64,000 bases of DNA from Furfurilactobacillus rossiae DSM 15814 (GTDB taxonomy: Bacteria > Bacillota > Bacilli > Lactobacillales > Lactobacillaceae): assembly GCF_000428925.1 (NCBI RefSeq), contig NZ_AUAW01000011.1, positions 1 to 64,000 on the forward strand. Direction: 5' to 3'. The notes beneath the pieces are model-generated. The model worked only from the letters and a program-made list of their open reading frames with translations. It was not told the DNA's origin and ran no database searches. The position numbers were made by a program, and so were the translations under genes. Of the stretch, positions 20,848 through 30,235 are shown one piece after another. Position 1 is the stretch's first letter, and every line of letters begins with the position of its first letter.

Positions 20848-21330
20848 TCATTTATTGAATAACCGCTGCCAAAAACTTGTTTTTCTTACTGGCTGGGATT
20901 GCTCATTATCAGATGAAGTTTGACCAGCATATTTTTTGGCAATATCGACAGGATTAACGTCAATGGCAGTTTTGGCGGTAACAACTAACGCCAAGTCATC
21001 GTCACCAATTTTATATTCCGGATCATTTTTAATTGTAAATGAGACCGCATGCATTGTTGTAGCTCGGATGTAAGGGCCTAAAACGTCCTGACCTAAATTT
21101 CCGTTCATCAACACGGTATTATTAACTTCGTCTCGTTGACTGAGGTCGTTGCCGAACGCAGTGAGGTAATCGCCACTCTTAAGTTGAGCAACGGTCATGG
21201 TCAGTGCAACGCGTTCACGAAATGTTCCCAGATAATGACGCTGTTCGTCTGGGTTGATTTTTGGAGTACCATAAATTGCATTTGAAAGGCGTTGGTTCGT
21301 ATCACCGTCTGTGCCATGATTATCAGCCAT
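20848..21330 (-). CDS. yueI: YueI family protein (DUF1694)
   Basis: A 160-residue soluble protein. The segments RLSNAIYGTPKINPDEQRHY, LGTFRERVALTMTVAQLKSG and DDLALVVTAKTAIDV match the YueI/DUF1694 family of Firmicutes, whose function is unknown. The C-terminal tail is short, polar and basic (VRKTSFWQRLFNK). It lies between rpsD and rarA on the minus strand, with terminators on both sides, so it is probably monocistronic. Confidence 0.85.
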   Translation of the reverse strand: MADNHGTDGDTNQRLSNAIYGTPKINPDEQRHYLGTFRERVALTMTVAQLKSGDYLTAFGNDLSQRDEVNNTVLMNGNLGQDVLGPYIRATTMHAVSFTIKNDPEYKIGDDDLALVVTAKTAIDVNPVDIAKKYAGQTSSDNEQSQPVRKTSFWQRLFNK

Positions 21331-21426
21331 ATCAATACCTCCCCAGTTGATTTCTCACTGGCTAGTATAACATAATCATTATGTGTGACTATGCATTTGG
21401 AGCTTGTAACTGGTTAAAAAGGGCAT

Positions 21427-21458
21427 AGAAAAAACCGATGAGCGAGCCCACCGGTTTT
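21427..21458 (-). terminator. rpsD terminator
   Basis: On the minus strand AAAACCGGTGGG pairs with CTCATCGGTTTT using two G-U wobbles that would be mismatches on the other strand; a T-run follows. It lies just after the rpsD stop codon. Confidence 0.88.
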
Positions 21459-21478
21459 GAAAACAAGAAGTAAGAAAA

Positions 21479-22087
21479 TTACAACTTGTTGTAGTATTCA
21501 ACGATTAATGATTCGTCAATATCAGCATCCAGATCTTCACGTTCTGGCAAGCGAACTAATGAACCCTTTAAGTTGTCAGCATCGAACTCAACGTAAGCTG
21601 GGCGACCAACAACGGCTTCAACAGCGGCTTGGATAATAACTAATTTCTTTGACTTGTCACGAACGGCAATTTCTTGGCCAACTTTAACTTCGTATGAAGG
21701 AATGTCAACACGTTTGCCATCAACAGTGATGTGACCATGGTTAACCAATTGACGAGCTTGACGACGAGTAGTAGCCAAACCTAAACGGTAAACCATGTTG
21801 TCTAAGCGACGTTCCAACAGAACGAGGAAGTTAGTACCATGCGTGCCCTTACGGATTTTACCAGCTTTAATGAACAAGTTAGCAAATTGACGTTCAGTCA
21901 TGCCGTAGGTGAAACGCAACTTTTGCTTTTCACGTAATTGTGTACCATATTCTGAAACCTTACCACGACGACCTTGACCATGATCACCAGGGGCGTAGGG
22001 ACGACGAGCTAATTCTTTACCTGTTCCTGAAAGTGAAACGCCTAAACGACGTGACAATTTCCAGGAAGGACCTGTATAACGTGACAT
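21479..22087 (-). CDS. rpsD: 30S ribosomal protein S4
   Basis: A primary 16S rRNA-binding protein of 202 residues, also a translational regulator in many bacteria. It opens [20 protein letters not shown] and has the S4 RNA-binding domain ([19 protein letters not shown], about residues 107-125). It lacks the N-terminal zinc Cys cluster, as in many Firmicutes. ATG follows TTTGGAGGACATTTAA. A promoter and a roughly 185-nt leader precede it. Confidence 0.98.
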   Translation of the reverse strand: MSRYTGPSWKLSRRLGVSLSGTGKELARRPYAPGDHGQGRRGKVSEYGTQLREKQKLRFTYGMTERQFANLFIKAGKIRKGTHGTNFLVLLERRLDNMVYRLGLATTRRQARQLVNHGHITVDGKRVDIPSYEVKVGQEIAVRDKSKKLVIIQAAVEAVVGRPAYVEFDADNLKGSLVRLPEREDLDADIDESLIVEYYNKL

Positions 22088-22273
22088 TTAAATGTCCTCC
22101 AAATAATTTGTTTGGAGTAAAATATGCGAAGTGTAGGCTCGGTATTCGTGCAGGTTGTTTTGCAATGTTCACCGGAGCAGCCCCGGGTACTAATTGAACC
22201 AACGATGGCACTAGGCAATCGCCGGCACCAATCTGTTGACGAGCTTACCACCTACTGCTGCAAATTTTACAAC
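22088..22273 (-). promoter_or_regulatory. rpsD 5' leader, candidate S4 autoregulatory RNA
   Basis: This is the untranslated stretch between the rpsD promoter and its ATG, about 185 nt. It is GC-richer than its surroundings and has several complementary segments, for example GGTGCC... near 22225 and an arm around CCCGGGGCTGC near 22180. In Bacillus, rpsD is controlled by S4 binding to such a leader. Assignment here rests on position and length only; I did not recognise the published consensus. Confidence 0.5.
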
Positions 22274-22279
22274 TGAAAT

Positions 22280-22309
22280 AGTATACCGTGATTTAGGTGG
22301 TAATGTCAA
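22280..22309 (-). promoter_or_regulatory. rpsD promoter, overlapping the end of the upstream gene
   Basis: On the minus strand, -35 TTGACA (22309-22304), an 18-base spacer and -10 TATACT (22285-22280). The -35 lies inside the last codons of the upstream Met-sulfoxide reductase gene, whose stop is at 22293. Confidence 0.85.
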
Positions 22310-22763
22310 GATGGCTTACCAGAACCTGGGCAAATGCGGTTAGTTCGGTCACGTCTTCATCGCTAAAACGATTTAATGTTGGGGAGTCTAAATCCATGAC
22401 GCCAATTTTAGTGTCATTTTTCGTTAATGGAATCACGAGCTCAGCATTGCTGGCAGAATCACATGCAATGTGGTCGGCAAACTCGTGAAAATTTGGCACA
22501 ACTTGCACTTCTTGGGTAGTCAACGCTGTGCCACAAACACCACGGCCTGGTTTAATATGAACACAAGCGACGTTTCCCTGAAACGGGCCCAACAGAAGTT
22601 CATCGTCAGCTGGGTGGTATAGGTAGAACCCGGCCCAGTTGAGATCAGGAATCGTTTGTTTCAATAAAGCAGATGCGTTTGCTAAATTTGCAATTAAATC
22701 GTGCTCGTCAGTTAAGAGGGCGTCTAATTGCTGATTTAATAGGGATTTCGTTGTTTCAGACAT
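22293..22763 (-). CDS. msrC: GAF-domain free methionine-(R)-sulfoxide reductase
   Basis: A 156-residue single GAF domain that reduces free Met-R-sulfoxide. The three Cys of the family are present: Cys67 (NVACVHI), Cys77 (GRGVCGTA) and Cys101 (HIACDSASN), together with LNWAGFYLY and ELVIPL. A related role as a plain GAF sensor is unlikely given the full Cys set. ATG follows AAGGAGGATC. Its 3' end carries the rpsD promoter. Confidence 0.9.
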   Translation of the reverse strand: MSETTKSLLNQQLDALLTDEHDLIANLANASALLKQTIPDLNWAGFYLYHPADDELLLGPFQGNVACVHIKPGRGVCGTALTTQEVQVVPNFHEFADHIACDSASNAELVIPLTKNDTKIGVMDLDSPTLNRFSDEDVTELTAFAQVLVSHLDITT

Positions 22764-22835
22764 GTGATCCTCCTTGGGTAAGACCTAAAAAAGTATAAAG
22801 TCACAGAAACGTAATCTAAAGCGAAAAACTGGCTA

Positions 22836-22844
22836 TGCTATACT
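22836..22844 (+). promoter_or_regulatory. extended -10 promoter of ezrA
   Basis: TGC followed by TATACT (22839-22844) forms an extended -10. No good -35 is seen. It lies about 120 bases before the ezrA start. Confidence 0.55.
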
Positions 22845-22961
22845 TTTCATTAGTTAGTTACGTTTCAATTAGTGATATTTCAATTTGATGACGTACATTT
22901 TAATGATTTATTTCAAAAAAGCAAGCAATCAATGGCTTGCAAACGGGGATGGACGTGCAAA

Positions 22962-24683
22962 ATGGTTCAAGTTTTAATTGGCATCATCATTCTAGCAATT
23001 ATCTTGTTTGGAGCGGTCTTTGCGTTCCAAAAAATAACGGGTCGGCGAATTCAAGCGCTGAAGGATCGACGCGAAGATCTACGTCAACTTCACGTGGACA
23101 AACAAGTTGAGACCGGTCATCAGTTGAGCTTGACGGGCCAGTCGTTGACTGCTTTCAATGGGTTAACAGATGAATATCAGGGCGTGGAAACAAAAACGTT
23201 ACCACAAATTGATCAGGTTATTAATCAGTTAATGGTTGACGCGCGGGGCATTAACTTTGTTAAAACCCGTAATGAATTGCAACAAGCGACTGACTTACTG
23301 GACGACGCGACGGATAAGTTGACGCATGTTCAGGGTGGCCTCGAGGCATTAAAAAAGGTCGACAGTGATCACCGAGCTGCTGTTAATCAATTGGAAAAGA
23401 AGTACCAAGATTTGCGGAAGGTACTCTTGTCGCAGAATTTAAGTTTTGGTCCTAGTATAGATAAGTTAGAACACAATCTTGCTGAACTCGAAGATCAGTT
23501 TGATGAGTTTACAAACTTATCTCAACAGGGCGATCATGTTGCTGCCCAAAAAGTATTGGATCAGTTGACTGAAGGAACGGATGACTTGGATCATTTGATC
23601 GATACCATTCCACCACTGTACCGTGACTTAAAGAGTGGTTTCAATGATCAACTGAACGACATTGTTGACGGTTACCAACAGATGACTTCGCAGAATTTTG
23701 TGTTTGGCAATGTAGATATTCCCGGTCAAGTAAACCGGATTAAAGGTGAAATTCAGACTGCCAATCAACATTTAGCCGATTTAGATGTCGCCACAACGAC
23801 CGCTGATAATCACAATATTGAAGTTCAAATTGATGATTTATATGCAGTCCTTGAAAAAGAAGTTAAGGCCAAGCCTGAAGTTGATGATCAAAACGAAGAG
23901 TTACAAGCTTTCTTGGCACACGCCAAACAACAAAATCGTGCCCTTCAGGTTGAGCTGGATCGACTTGGACAAAGCTATGTCTTGAATCATGGTGAGGTCG
24001 ACAACGCGCAGGCGCTGGCAACGGAAATTGAAAAAATCGAAGAATACTATCGTACGGATGTCAATGCATTAGCAACGCATACCGATAGCTACTCCAACAT
24101 TCAACAGCATCAGTTGGATCAGCTACAAACCCTGACGCAAATTGAACAGCAACAACGTCAAATCAATGATGGCATCAAAGGATTGGGAGCACAGGAACAG
24201 AAGGCACGACAACGTTTTCAGCAGTTTGATAACCAAATGCACACCATCAAACGTCAGTTAGAGAGTCTGAATCTACCTGGTCTGCCCAAGGACTACTTGG
24301 ATTATTTCTATGTTGTCAGTGATGAAGTAGAGAAACTGGGTGGTGCTCTGAGCCGAACTCAGATCAATATGGAAGACGTGACCAAGCAGTTAGTGATGAT
24401 TCAGGCCGACTTGGCTACCTTAACGGAAAAGAGTAATGACGTTCGTGACAGCGCAGTGCTGGCTGAGCAATTGCTTCAATATGCTAACCGTTACCGCAAT
24501 TCGGATGAAGAAATGGTTGCGGCCAGTCAGCGCGCTCAGCAGCTGTTTGATCGCGATTATAAGTATTCCGAGTCATTAGAGACAATTGCTAACGCACTGG
24601 AAAAGATTGAGCCAGGCGCGTACAAACGAATTGAAGATAGTTACTATGGTGATCAGCCGGAAACGCCGACTTCACAAGCGTAA
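22962..24683 (+). CDS. ezrA: septation ring formation regulator EzrA
   Basis: A 573-residue membrane-anchored cell-division regulator that curves around FtsZ and couples division to wall synthesis. One N-terminal membrane segment (VLIGIIILAIILFGAVFAF, about residues 4-22) is followed by a long cytoplasmic alpha-helical, coiled-coil protein built of spectrin-like repeats, ending with YKYSESLETIANALEKIEPG. I set the start at ATG 22962 (MVQVLIG), after GGGGATGG. An in-frame ATT 90 bases upstream (22872) would put a polar extension before the anchor, unlike the family. Confidence 0.93.
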   Translation: MVQVLIGIIILAIILFGAVFAFQKITGRRIQALKDRREDLRQLHVDKQVETGHQLSLTGQSLTAFNGLTDEYQGVETKTLPQIDQVINQLMVDARGINFVKTRNELQQATDLLDDATDKLTHVQGGLEALKKVDSDHRAAVNQLEKKYQDLRKVLLSQNLSFGPSIDKLEHNLAELEDQFDEFTNLSQQGDHVAAQKVLDQLTEGTDDLDHLIDTIPPLYRDLKSGFNDQLNDIVDGYQQMTSQNFVFGNVDIPGQVNRIKGEIQTANQHLADLDVATTTADNHNIEVQIDDLYAVLEKEVKAKPEVDDQNEELQAFLAHAKQQNRALQVELDRLGQSYVLNHGEVDNAQALATEIEKIEEYYRTDVNALATHTDSYSNIQQHQLDQLQTLTQIEQQQRQINDGIKGLGAQEQKARQRFQQFDNQMHTIKRQLESLNLPGLPKDYLDYFYVVSDEVEKLGGALSRTQINMEDVTKQLVMIQADLATLTEKSNDVRDSAVLAEQLLQYANRYRNSDEEMVAASQRAQQLFDRDYKYSESLETIANALEKIEPGAYKRIEDSYYGDQPETPTSQA

Positions 24684-24739
24684 CCAGACTTTCCACTTCA
24701 AATGAGATGAATTGTTTCATGAGAGTTAATTGAAAATGC

Positions 24740-24778
24740 CGATTGTCTGTGCAGAGTATGCATGGACGATCGTTTTTT
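24740..24778 (+). terminator. ezrA terminator
   Basis: CGATTGTCTGTGC (24740-24752) pairs with GCATGGACGATCG (24760-24772) using three G-U wobbles, followed by TTTTTT. The wobbles fix the plus strand. Confidence 0.88.
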
Positions 24779-25064
24779 CGTTACAACAGGAACAGTCACA
24801 AACGTGCGGTTGCCGACATTAACACGTTCGTTTCGCGATGAATAATGAGGTGATCGATGATTCATAATCGGATGGGGATAAGACATGTCTTGTATGGAGT
24901 TAACTCGCACTCGCTGAGCAATGTTTGCGTCAGTGTAATGGCATTAGGTTGCGTAATGCCTGCCATAGCGAAGTCTTAGATAATTAGCTGAATTCTCTTT
25001 AAAAAGGGATTGGTGAGCATTACTGGAGTGAATGGACAGATGTTCGCATGAGGGCGGGCAAACG
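24779..25064. other. ezrA-nifS spacer, no gene recognised
   Basis: It contains a 12-bp palindrome AAGACATGTCTT (24880-24891) and a hairpin GGCATTA (24940-24946) / TAATGCC (24954-24960). A minus-strand frame covers 24698-24910 but overlaps the ezrA terminator and has no ribosome site. The region could be the distal leader or control region of the next operon. Confidence 0.4.
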
Positions 25065-25073
25065 TGATATACT
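25065..25073 (+). promoter_or_regulatory. extended -10 promoter of the nifS-thiI pair
   Basis: TGA followed by TATACT (25068-25073); no clear -35 at normal spacing. It lies about 54 bases upstream of the cysteine desulfurase start. Confidence 0.55.
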
Positions 25074-25126
25074 GATTCAAGTTTTTAACTCGAGTCGAAC
25101 CGAATTTAAAACGAGGAAGGGACAAC

Positions 25127-26275
25127 ATGATTTACTTTGATAACAGCGCAACGACAAAGGTGGCACCATCTGTTTTGGAGACATACTCCAAAGTCAGTCA
25201 AACCATTTGGGGCAATCCGTCGTCTTTGCATAATTTTGGTGAACAAGCCTATAACTTACTGGAACAGTCTCGTCAACAGATTGCCGATTTGTTAGGCGTT
25301 AAGTTGAGTGAAATTTTATTTACCAGTGGTGGTACTGAAGGTGACAACTGGGTCGTTAAGGGTACCGCAATGGAAAAACGGGCGTTTGGTCGCCACATTA
25401 TTACTTCTTCTGTGGAACACCCAGCAGTGCACAACTCTATGGAACAATTGGCACAACTTGGTTACGAGATTACGTATTTACCTGTTGATGAAGAGGGTCG
25501 CGTCAGTGCAGCCGATGTGAAGGCGGCAATTCGACCAGATACGATTTTAGTCTCTGTGATGGCCGTTAATAATGAAATTGGCAGTATCCAACCATTAAAG
25601 GATATTGCAGCCGTTTTACAGGATTATCCAACGATTCACTTTCACATTGATGCTGTACAGGGCATTGGTAAAGGTATCTCTGATTTGATTTTTAATGATC
25701 GTGTTGACTTTATTACTTTTTCTGGTCATAAGTTCCATGCACCTCGTGGTATCGGCTTTATTTACGCCCGTTCTGGTAAACGAATTGCGCCATTGATGAC
25801 CGGTGGTGGTCAAGAACGTAATTTGCGTAGTGGGACAGAGAATTTACCTGCAATCGCGGGTATGGCTCGTGCACTACGTCTGTTACTCACAAATGAAAAG
25901 ACCAATGTTGCAAATGAACGGGCAGTGCGCAGCCGAATTTTGAAACACATCAAAGATTTTCCAAAAGTCACGTTGTTTTCACAGGACAATGATCATTTTG
26001 CACCGCACATTTTGTGCTTTGCTATTGAAGGAGTTCGTGGCGAAACGATTGTGCATGCTTTTGAGGATCATGATATCTACATTTCAACAACGAGCGCTTG
26101 TTCTTCCAAGAAGCATTTGGCCTCGAGCACGCTTAAAGCAATGAAGGTGCCAGATCAAATTTCAACCAGTGCTGTTCGTGTAAGTTTGGATGAAAACAAT
26201 ACGTTAGCTGAAGCAGATACATTTAATCAGGTGTTCGATCAACTATATGAACAGTTTAAGAAAATTAATAGCTAG
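25127..26275 (+). CDS. cysteine desulfurase, NifS/IscS type dedicated to thiI
   Basis: A 382-residue class V PLP enzyme that moves sulfur from cysteine to an acceptor. It has the substrate region NNEIGSIQPL, the PLP-binding Lys at about residue 202 in FSGHKFHAPRG, GGGQERNLRSGTENLPAI, and the catalytic Cys at about residue 325 in STTSACSSKK. Pairing with thiI 97 bases downstream mirrors Bacillus nifZ-thiI, where the pair makes 4-thiouridine in tRNA, so that role is inferred here. The Shine-Dalgarno is AGGAAGGGA. Confidence 0.93.
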   Translation: MIYFDNSATTKVAPSVLETYSKVSQTIWGNPSSLHNFGEQAYNLLEQSRQQIADLLGVKLSEILFTSGGTEGDNWVVKGTAMEKRAFGRHIITSSVEHPAVHNSMEQLAQLGYEITYLPVDEEGRVSAADVKAAIRPDTILVSVMAVNNEIGSIQPLKDIAAVLQDYPTIHFHIDAVQGIGKGISDLIFNDRVDFITFSGHKFHAPRGIGFIYARSGKRIAPLMTGGGQERNLRSGTENLPAIAGMARALRLLLTNEKTNVANERAVRSRILKHIKDFPKVTLFSQDNDHFAPHILCFAIEGVRGETIVHAFEDHDIYISTTSACSSKKHLASSTLKAMKVPDQISTSAVRVSLDENNTLAEADTFNQVFDQLYEQFKKINS

Positions 26276-26372
26276 GCGATTGAGTGACTTTGTTACAAAT
26301 AGTAGGCACGTAATTAGCTGCTAATTTTGCTTAACAAAAAGGTAATTGAAGATAAATAAGGGAGGCTCGTTA

Positions 26373-27590
26373 ATGCAATATGATGAAATAATGGTTCGCT
26401 ATGGCGAATTATCAACAAAGGGGAAAAACCGCAAGTCGTTTATTGACCGTTTAGGTAATAATGTTCGTGGCGTGCTCCATGACATTCCCGACGTGAAGGT
26501 GCATCCTGACCACGACAGAATGCACTTAACACTTAATGGTGCAGACTCAGCGTTAGTGATGAAGCGGTTGAGCAACGTTTTTGGGATCGAAAACTATTCA
26601 CCGTCCGTTAAGGTGGATCTGGATCAGGCGCTGGTTGACCAACAAGCCATTGATATGGTTAAAGAGCAATACAAGCCAGGCATGACGTTTAAAATCGATA
26701 CACGCCGTTCTAATCACCATTTTGGTTTGAGCACGTATGAGATGAACGACCACCTTGGTGGCGTCATTTTAAATGCTTTTGATGATATTCATGTCCAGAT
26801 GAAGCAACCGGATTTAACGCTACGGGTTGAAGTGCGTAATAACGGGATCTTTCTGTCTAGTCAAACGTTTGCTGGTGCCATGGGAATGCCTGTGGGAACC
26901 GCTGGTAAAGGGATGATGATGCTGTCAGGAGGCATTGACTCACCAGTTGCGGCTTACCTAGCGATGAAACGTGGCGTGCAAGTCGAAATGGTGCATTTCT
27001 TTAGCCCGCCATACACGAGTCAACAGGCACTGGATAAGGCCATGGAATTAACGGCTAAGTTGACGGCCTATACTGGCAAGATTCGGTTTATTCAGGTGCC
27101 ATTTACCAAGATTCAGGAAGAAATCAAGGAGAAGATTCCTGAAGGCTATCTGATGACGGTGCAACGTCGCATGATGTTACGTTTGACCGTTGCTTTGGCA
27201 GAAAAACGCCACGGGCTAGGCATTTTTAACGGCGAATCTCTTGGTCAGGTTGCGTCTCAAACGATGGAAAGCATGCTAGCTATTAATGATGTGACGACCA
27301 TGCCGATCTTACGTCCGGTGGTCTCAATGGATAAGAATGAAATCATTGATGTTGCCAAGAAGATCGATACGTTTGATCTGTCGGTGTTACCGTTTGAAGA
27401 TTGTTGTACGATTTTTGCTCCACCAGCACCTAAGACAAAGCCAAACTTGGATCGGACGCGTGAGTTTGAACAGCGGATCGATGTCGAAGGGTTGCTCGAA
27501 GAAGCATTGGCTGGTGTCAAAATGACGGAGATTCATCCTGGTGAAACTTTCTTAAATCAACAAGAAGACGTATTCGCCGAACTGCTATAA
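26373..27590 (+). CDS. thiI: tRNA 4-thiouridine synthase ThiI
   Basis: A 405-residue enzyme that adenylates and thiolates U8 of tRNA. It contains an N-terminal ferredoxin-like and THUMP domain (about residues 1-165), then the PP-loop SGGIDSP (residues 185-191) in [20 protein letters not shown]. It ends without a rhodanese domain, as usual in Gram-positive bacteria, so persulfide must come from the adjacent desulfurase. I chose ATG 26373 after GGGAGGCTC; an upstream in-frame ATA/ATG region contains that ribosome site. Confidence 0.95.
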   Translation: MQYDEIMVRYGELSTKGKNRKSFIDRLGNNVRGVLHDIPDVKVHPDHDRMHLTLNGADSALVMKRLSNVFGIENYSPSVKVDLDQALVDQQAIDMVKEQYKPGMTFKIDTRRSNHHFGLSTYEMNDHLGGVILNAFDDIHVQMKQPDLTLRVEVRNNGIFLSSQTFAGAMGMPVGTAGKGMMMLSGGIDSPVAAYLAMKRGVQVEMVHFFSPPYTSQQALDKAMELTAKLTAYTGKIRFIQVPFTKIQEEIKEKIPEGYLMTVQRRMMLRLTVALAEKRHGLGIFNGESLGQVASQTMESMLAINDVTTMPILRPVVSMDKNEIIDVAKKIDTFDLSVLPFEDCCTIFAPPAPKTKPNLDRTREFEQRIDVEGLLEEALAGVKMTEIHPGETFLNQQEDVFAELL

Positions 27591-27627
27591 TAATAAAAAA
27601 GATTATTTTGAAAAGTCAGGTGTAGGC

Positions 27628-28605
27628 ATGATAACGATCAGGGATATTGCAAATCAAGCGGGGGTGTCGGTTTCAACGGCATCGCGAGCTTTGAACGATA
27701 ATCCACGGATTTCGGCGGCTACAAGACGACGCATTCAGTCGCTAGCGGCACGTTTGGGATACGTCCCCAACTATAACGCGAAGAGTTTAACCCGTGGTGA
27801 AGCAAATGTGGTCGGTGTCGTGTTCCCACCCAGTCAAAGTAGCACGCAGGGTAACCCGTTCTTTATTGATGCTATGCGTGGCATCAATAGGGTGCTGACA
27901 CAACGGCAGTATGTGCTGTCAGTTGCGATTGGTGAAACGTCTGATGACGTTCTGGCCAATGTGTCAGCAATGGTTGATCAGGCTAAGGTTAAACGTTTTG
28001 TTTTACTATATTCCCACGAAGATGATCCTGTTGCCGATTATTTGCGGTTAGCTGGACTACGGTTTGTCATTGTTGGTCAACCAAGTGTTAGCCACGATGA
28101 TGATTATGTTGACAATGACAATGTGGCTGCTGGTGAGGCAGGAGCGACGTATTTGATTGATAAGCTTCACGCTAATCGCCCTGTATTTGTGAGTTCCGCA
28201 GTAGATTGGCCGTACGAACAAAATCGTCGTCAAGGATTTAAACAGATTGCTACTAAGCGTGGTGTGCCAACCGTTGAAACGCAGTTGCCACGCGCTGATG
28301 CACCGATTGCTTCGATAACCGAATGGCTTGAGAATCATCCTAATATTGATGGTATTTTAGCCACGGATGATCTAATTGGGCTATCGTTTTATCAACGTTG
28401 GCAGCAGGTTCATCCGGACGTACAGGTGCCATTGGTCAGTTATAACCGATCGATTTCGTTGCCGTTACCAAACGTCAATTTTCATTCAATTGATCTGTAT
28501 CCTGAACGGTTGGGTGCTGCTGCGGCTGAACTGGTTTTTCGCAAGCATTCAACGGAAGCAGGTCACGAGAATCGAATCATTCTGCCGTTTGAACAGTTGA
28601 ATTAA
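27628..28605 (+). CDS. malR: LacI-family regulator, probable maltose repressor MalR
   Basis: A 325-residue repressor. The N-terminal LacI helix-turn-helix and hinge (ITIRDIANQAGVSVSTASRA, residues 2-21, to about 60) are followed by a periplasmic-binding-protein-like effector domain (GVVFPPS... to the C-terminus). It lies upstream of a sugar transporter and maltose phosphorylase. Two LacI-type operators overlap the promoter between it and the transporter. That it senses maltose or a derivative is inferred from context. Confidence 0.88.
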   Translation: MITIRDIANQAGVSVSTASRALNDNPRISAATRRRIQSLAARLGYVPNYNAKSLTRGEANVVGVVFPPSQSSTQGNPFFIDAMRGINRVLTQRQYVLSVAIGETSDDVLANVSAMVDQAKVKRFVLLYSHEDDPVADYLRLAGLRFVIVGQPSVSHDDDYVDNDNVAAGEAGATYLIDKLHANRPVFVSSAVDWPYEQNRRQGFKQIATKRGVPTVETQLPRADAPIASITEWLENHPNIDGILATDDLIGLSFYQRWQQVHPDVQVPLVSYNRSISLPLPNVNFHSIDLYPERLGAAAAELVFRKHSTEAGHENRIILPFEQLN

Positions 28606-28624
28606 TTAACGCGTTAAAAAATTG

Positions 28625-28680
28625 AAAGCCATCGTTATGGTGACGCCGCATGCAGGTGTTACGATAGCGATGGCTTTTAT
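28625..28680 (+). terminator. malR terminator
   Basis: AAAGCCATCG (28625-28634) pairs with CGATGGCTTT (28668-28677), with T residues after. It separates malR from the transporter promoter. Confidence 0.8.
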
Positions 28681-28757
28681 TTGTGACTGATAAAGTGAGA
28701 CTGATAGACAGTTTTATAAATTAAGACAAGTAAGTAAAAAAGTTTAAAAAACTTTTG

Positions 28758-28795
28758 TGCAAACGGTTGCATTTTATTGTAAGCGGTTGCATAAT
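28758..28795 (+). promoter_or_regulatory. maltose promoter with two overlapping LacI-type operators
   Basis: -35 TTGCAT (28767-28772), a 17-base spacer and -10 CATAAT (28790-28795). Two pseudo-palindromes, TGCAAACGGTTGCA (28758-28771) and TGTAAGCGGTTGCA (28778-28791), are 20 bases apart centre to centre and cover the -35 and the spacer/-10. Both fit a LacI-family operator. They also largely fit the CcpA cre consensus, so MalR and CcpA cannot be told apart by eye. Confidence 0.75.
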
Positions 28796-28873
28796 AAATA
28801 TCGATTAATCAACGTTGCTCAATAACAACGCATTTGCAATTATTGGTTTTATTTTTGAAATGGAGGAAGCAGC

Positions 28874-30235
28874 ATGGCAGAGAATAAGTCGTCATCGCAG
28901 AGCGTCGATAAAAAGCATAAATTACCGGCATTACCTGCTAGTGTTATTTGGATGATCAGTTTTGGTTTTCTTGGGGTCCAAATGGCCTTTTCGTTACAGA
29001 GCTCAAACATGGGTCGGATTTTCCAAACGATTGGGGCAGATCCAACTAAATTAGGGGCATTCTTTATCCTGCCACCGTTAGCTGGATTAGTTGTTCAACC
29101 ATTAGTTGGTTATTACTCAGACCGGACCTGGATGCCTAAACTTGGTCGCCGGATTCCTTACTTGCTAATTGGTGCCATTGTGGCAGTTATTGTCATGATG
29201 TTATTGCCAAATGCTGGTAGTTTTGGATTTGGTTATGCATCACTGACAGCACTTTGGTTTGGTGCTATTACCATTTTGTTCATGGATTTATCCAGTAACG
29301 TTGCGATGCAACCATTCAAAATGATGGTTGGTGACATGGTCAACGATGACCAAAAAGGTTTTGCATACGGTGTTCAAAGTTTTCTTTCTAACACAGGTGC
29401 CGTTTTAGCTTCTGTCTTTCCATTTTTATTGACAGCACTTGGTGTTGCCAACACAGCTAAAAAGGGTGTTGTACCACAATCTGTTGTTATTTCATTCTAT
29501 GTTGGTGCGGTTATCCTGATCATTTGTAGCTTATTCACGGTTTTCCGTGTGAAGGAATACGATCCTGCTACATACGCGCGGTATCATAACATTGATGAAA
29601 ATGCTAACAAGAAGAGCGAAAACATGTTCAAGTTATTAGCACACGCGCCTAAAGTATTCTGGACTGTTACGGTTGTCCAATTCTTCTGTTGGATGGGTTT
29701 CCAGTATCTATGGACTTACGGTACTGGTGCGATTTCTAAAAATGTTTGGCAGGCAGTTAACCCAGCAAGCGCAGGGTATCAGGCCGCTGGTAACTGGTTT
29801 GGTTTAATGTCAGCCGTTCAATCACTTGCTGCTGTTGTATGGTCACTTGTTATTGCACGAGTACCAAACAACTTGCACAAACAGGCTTACTCTTTAGGAC
29901 TTGCCTTAGGAGCCGTTGGTTTTGGATCAGTATTCTTTATCCACAATCGCTGGTTATTAATTGTTTCATTTATTTTAATTGGTATTGCTTGGGCTTCAAT
30001 GATGGCCTTCCCATTCACAATTCTGACAAACGCACTTTCTGGTGCCAACATGGGGACCTATCTTGGATTATTCAACGGTTCAATTTGTTTGCCACAGATC
30101 GTTGCCAGTGTGCTTAGTTTTGGTTTGTTCCCACTTTTGGGTTCATCCATGCCTGTTATGATTTTACTTTCCGGTATTCTATTATTAGTTGGTGCGCTTT
30201 CAGTTGGTATCGTTCACGAAACGTATGCGGAATAA
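28874..30235 (+). CDS. malT: MFS sugar transporter, probable maltose permease
   Basis: A 453-residue protein with twelve predicted membrane segments. It shows the MFS loop signature YYSDRTWMPKLGRRIPYLLI between helices 2 and 3, and resembles the MalT/SLC45-like disaccharide transporters of lactic acid bacteria. The downstream cytoplasmic maltose phosphorylase and the upstream LacI regulator support maltose uptake by proton symport. Shine-Dalgarno ATGGAGGAAG. Its stop codon is followed at once by a dispersed repeat element. Confidence 0.88.
   Translation: MAENKSSSQSVDKKHKLPALPASVIWMISFGFLGVQMAFSLQSSNMGRIFQTIGADPTKLGAFFILPPLAGLVVQPLVGYYSDRTWMPKLGRRIPYLLIGAIVAVIVMMLLPNAGSFGFGYASLTALWFGAITILFMDLSSNVAMQPFKMMVGDMVNDDQKGFAYGVQSFLSNTGAVLASVFPFLLTALGVANTAKKGVVPQSVVISFYVGAVILIICSLFTVFRVKEYDPATYARYHNIDENANKKSENMFKLLAHAPKVFWTVTVVQFFCWMGFQYLWTYGTGAISKNVWQAVNPASAGYQAAGNWFGLMSAVQSLAAVVWSLVIARVPNNLHKQAYSLGLALGAVGFGSVFFIHNRWLLIVSFILIGIAWASMMAFPFTILTNALSGANMGTYLGLFNGSICLPQIVASVLSFGLFPLLGSSMPVMILLSGILLLVGALSVGIVHETYAE

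Noticed and set aside
22872-22961. N-terminal extension of ezrA
   Set aside because: It would put polar residues before the membrane anchor; ATG 22962 gives the standard EzrA N-terminus.
24698-24910. Minus-strand frame of 70 residues after ezrA
   Set aside because: It overlaps the ezrA terminator, has no Shine-Dalgarno and its composition is not coding-like; kept only as a note.
28758-28791. CRISPR-like repeat pair
   Set aside because: Only two short pseudo-palindromes over a promoter, with a 6-base gap; they are operators. No CRISPR array or cas gene was seen in the window.
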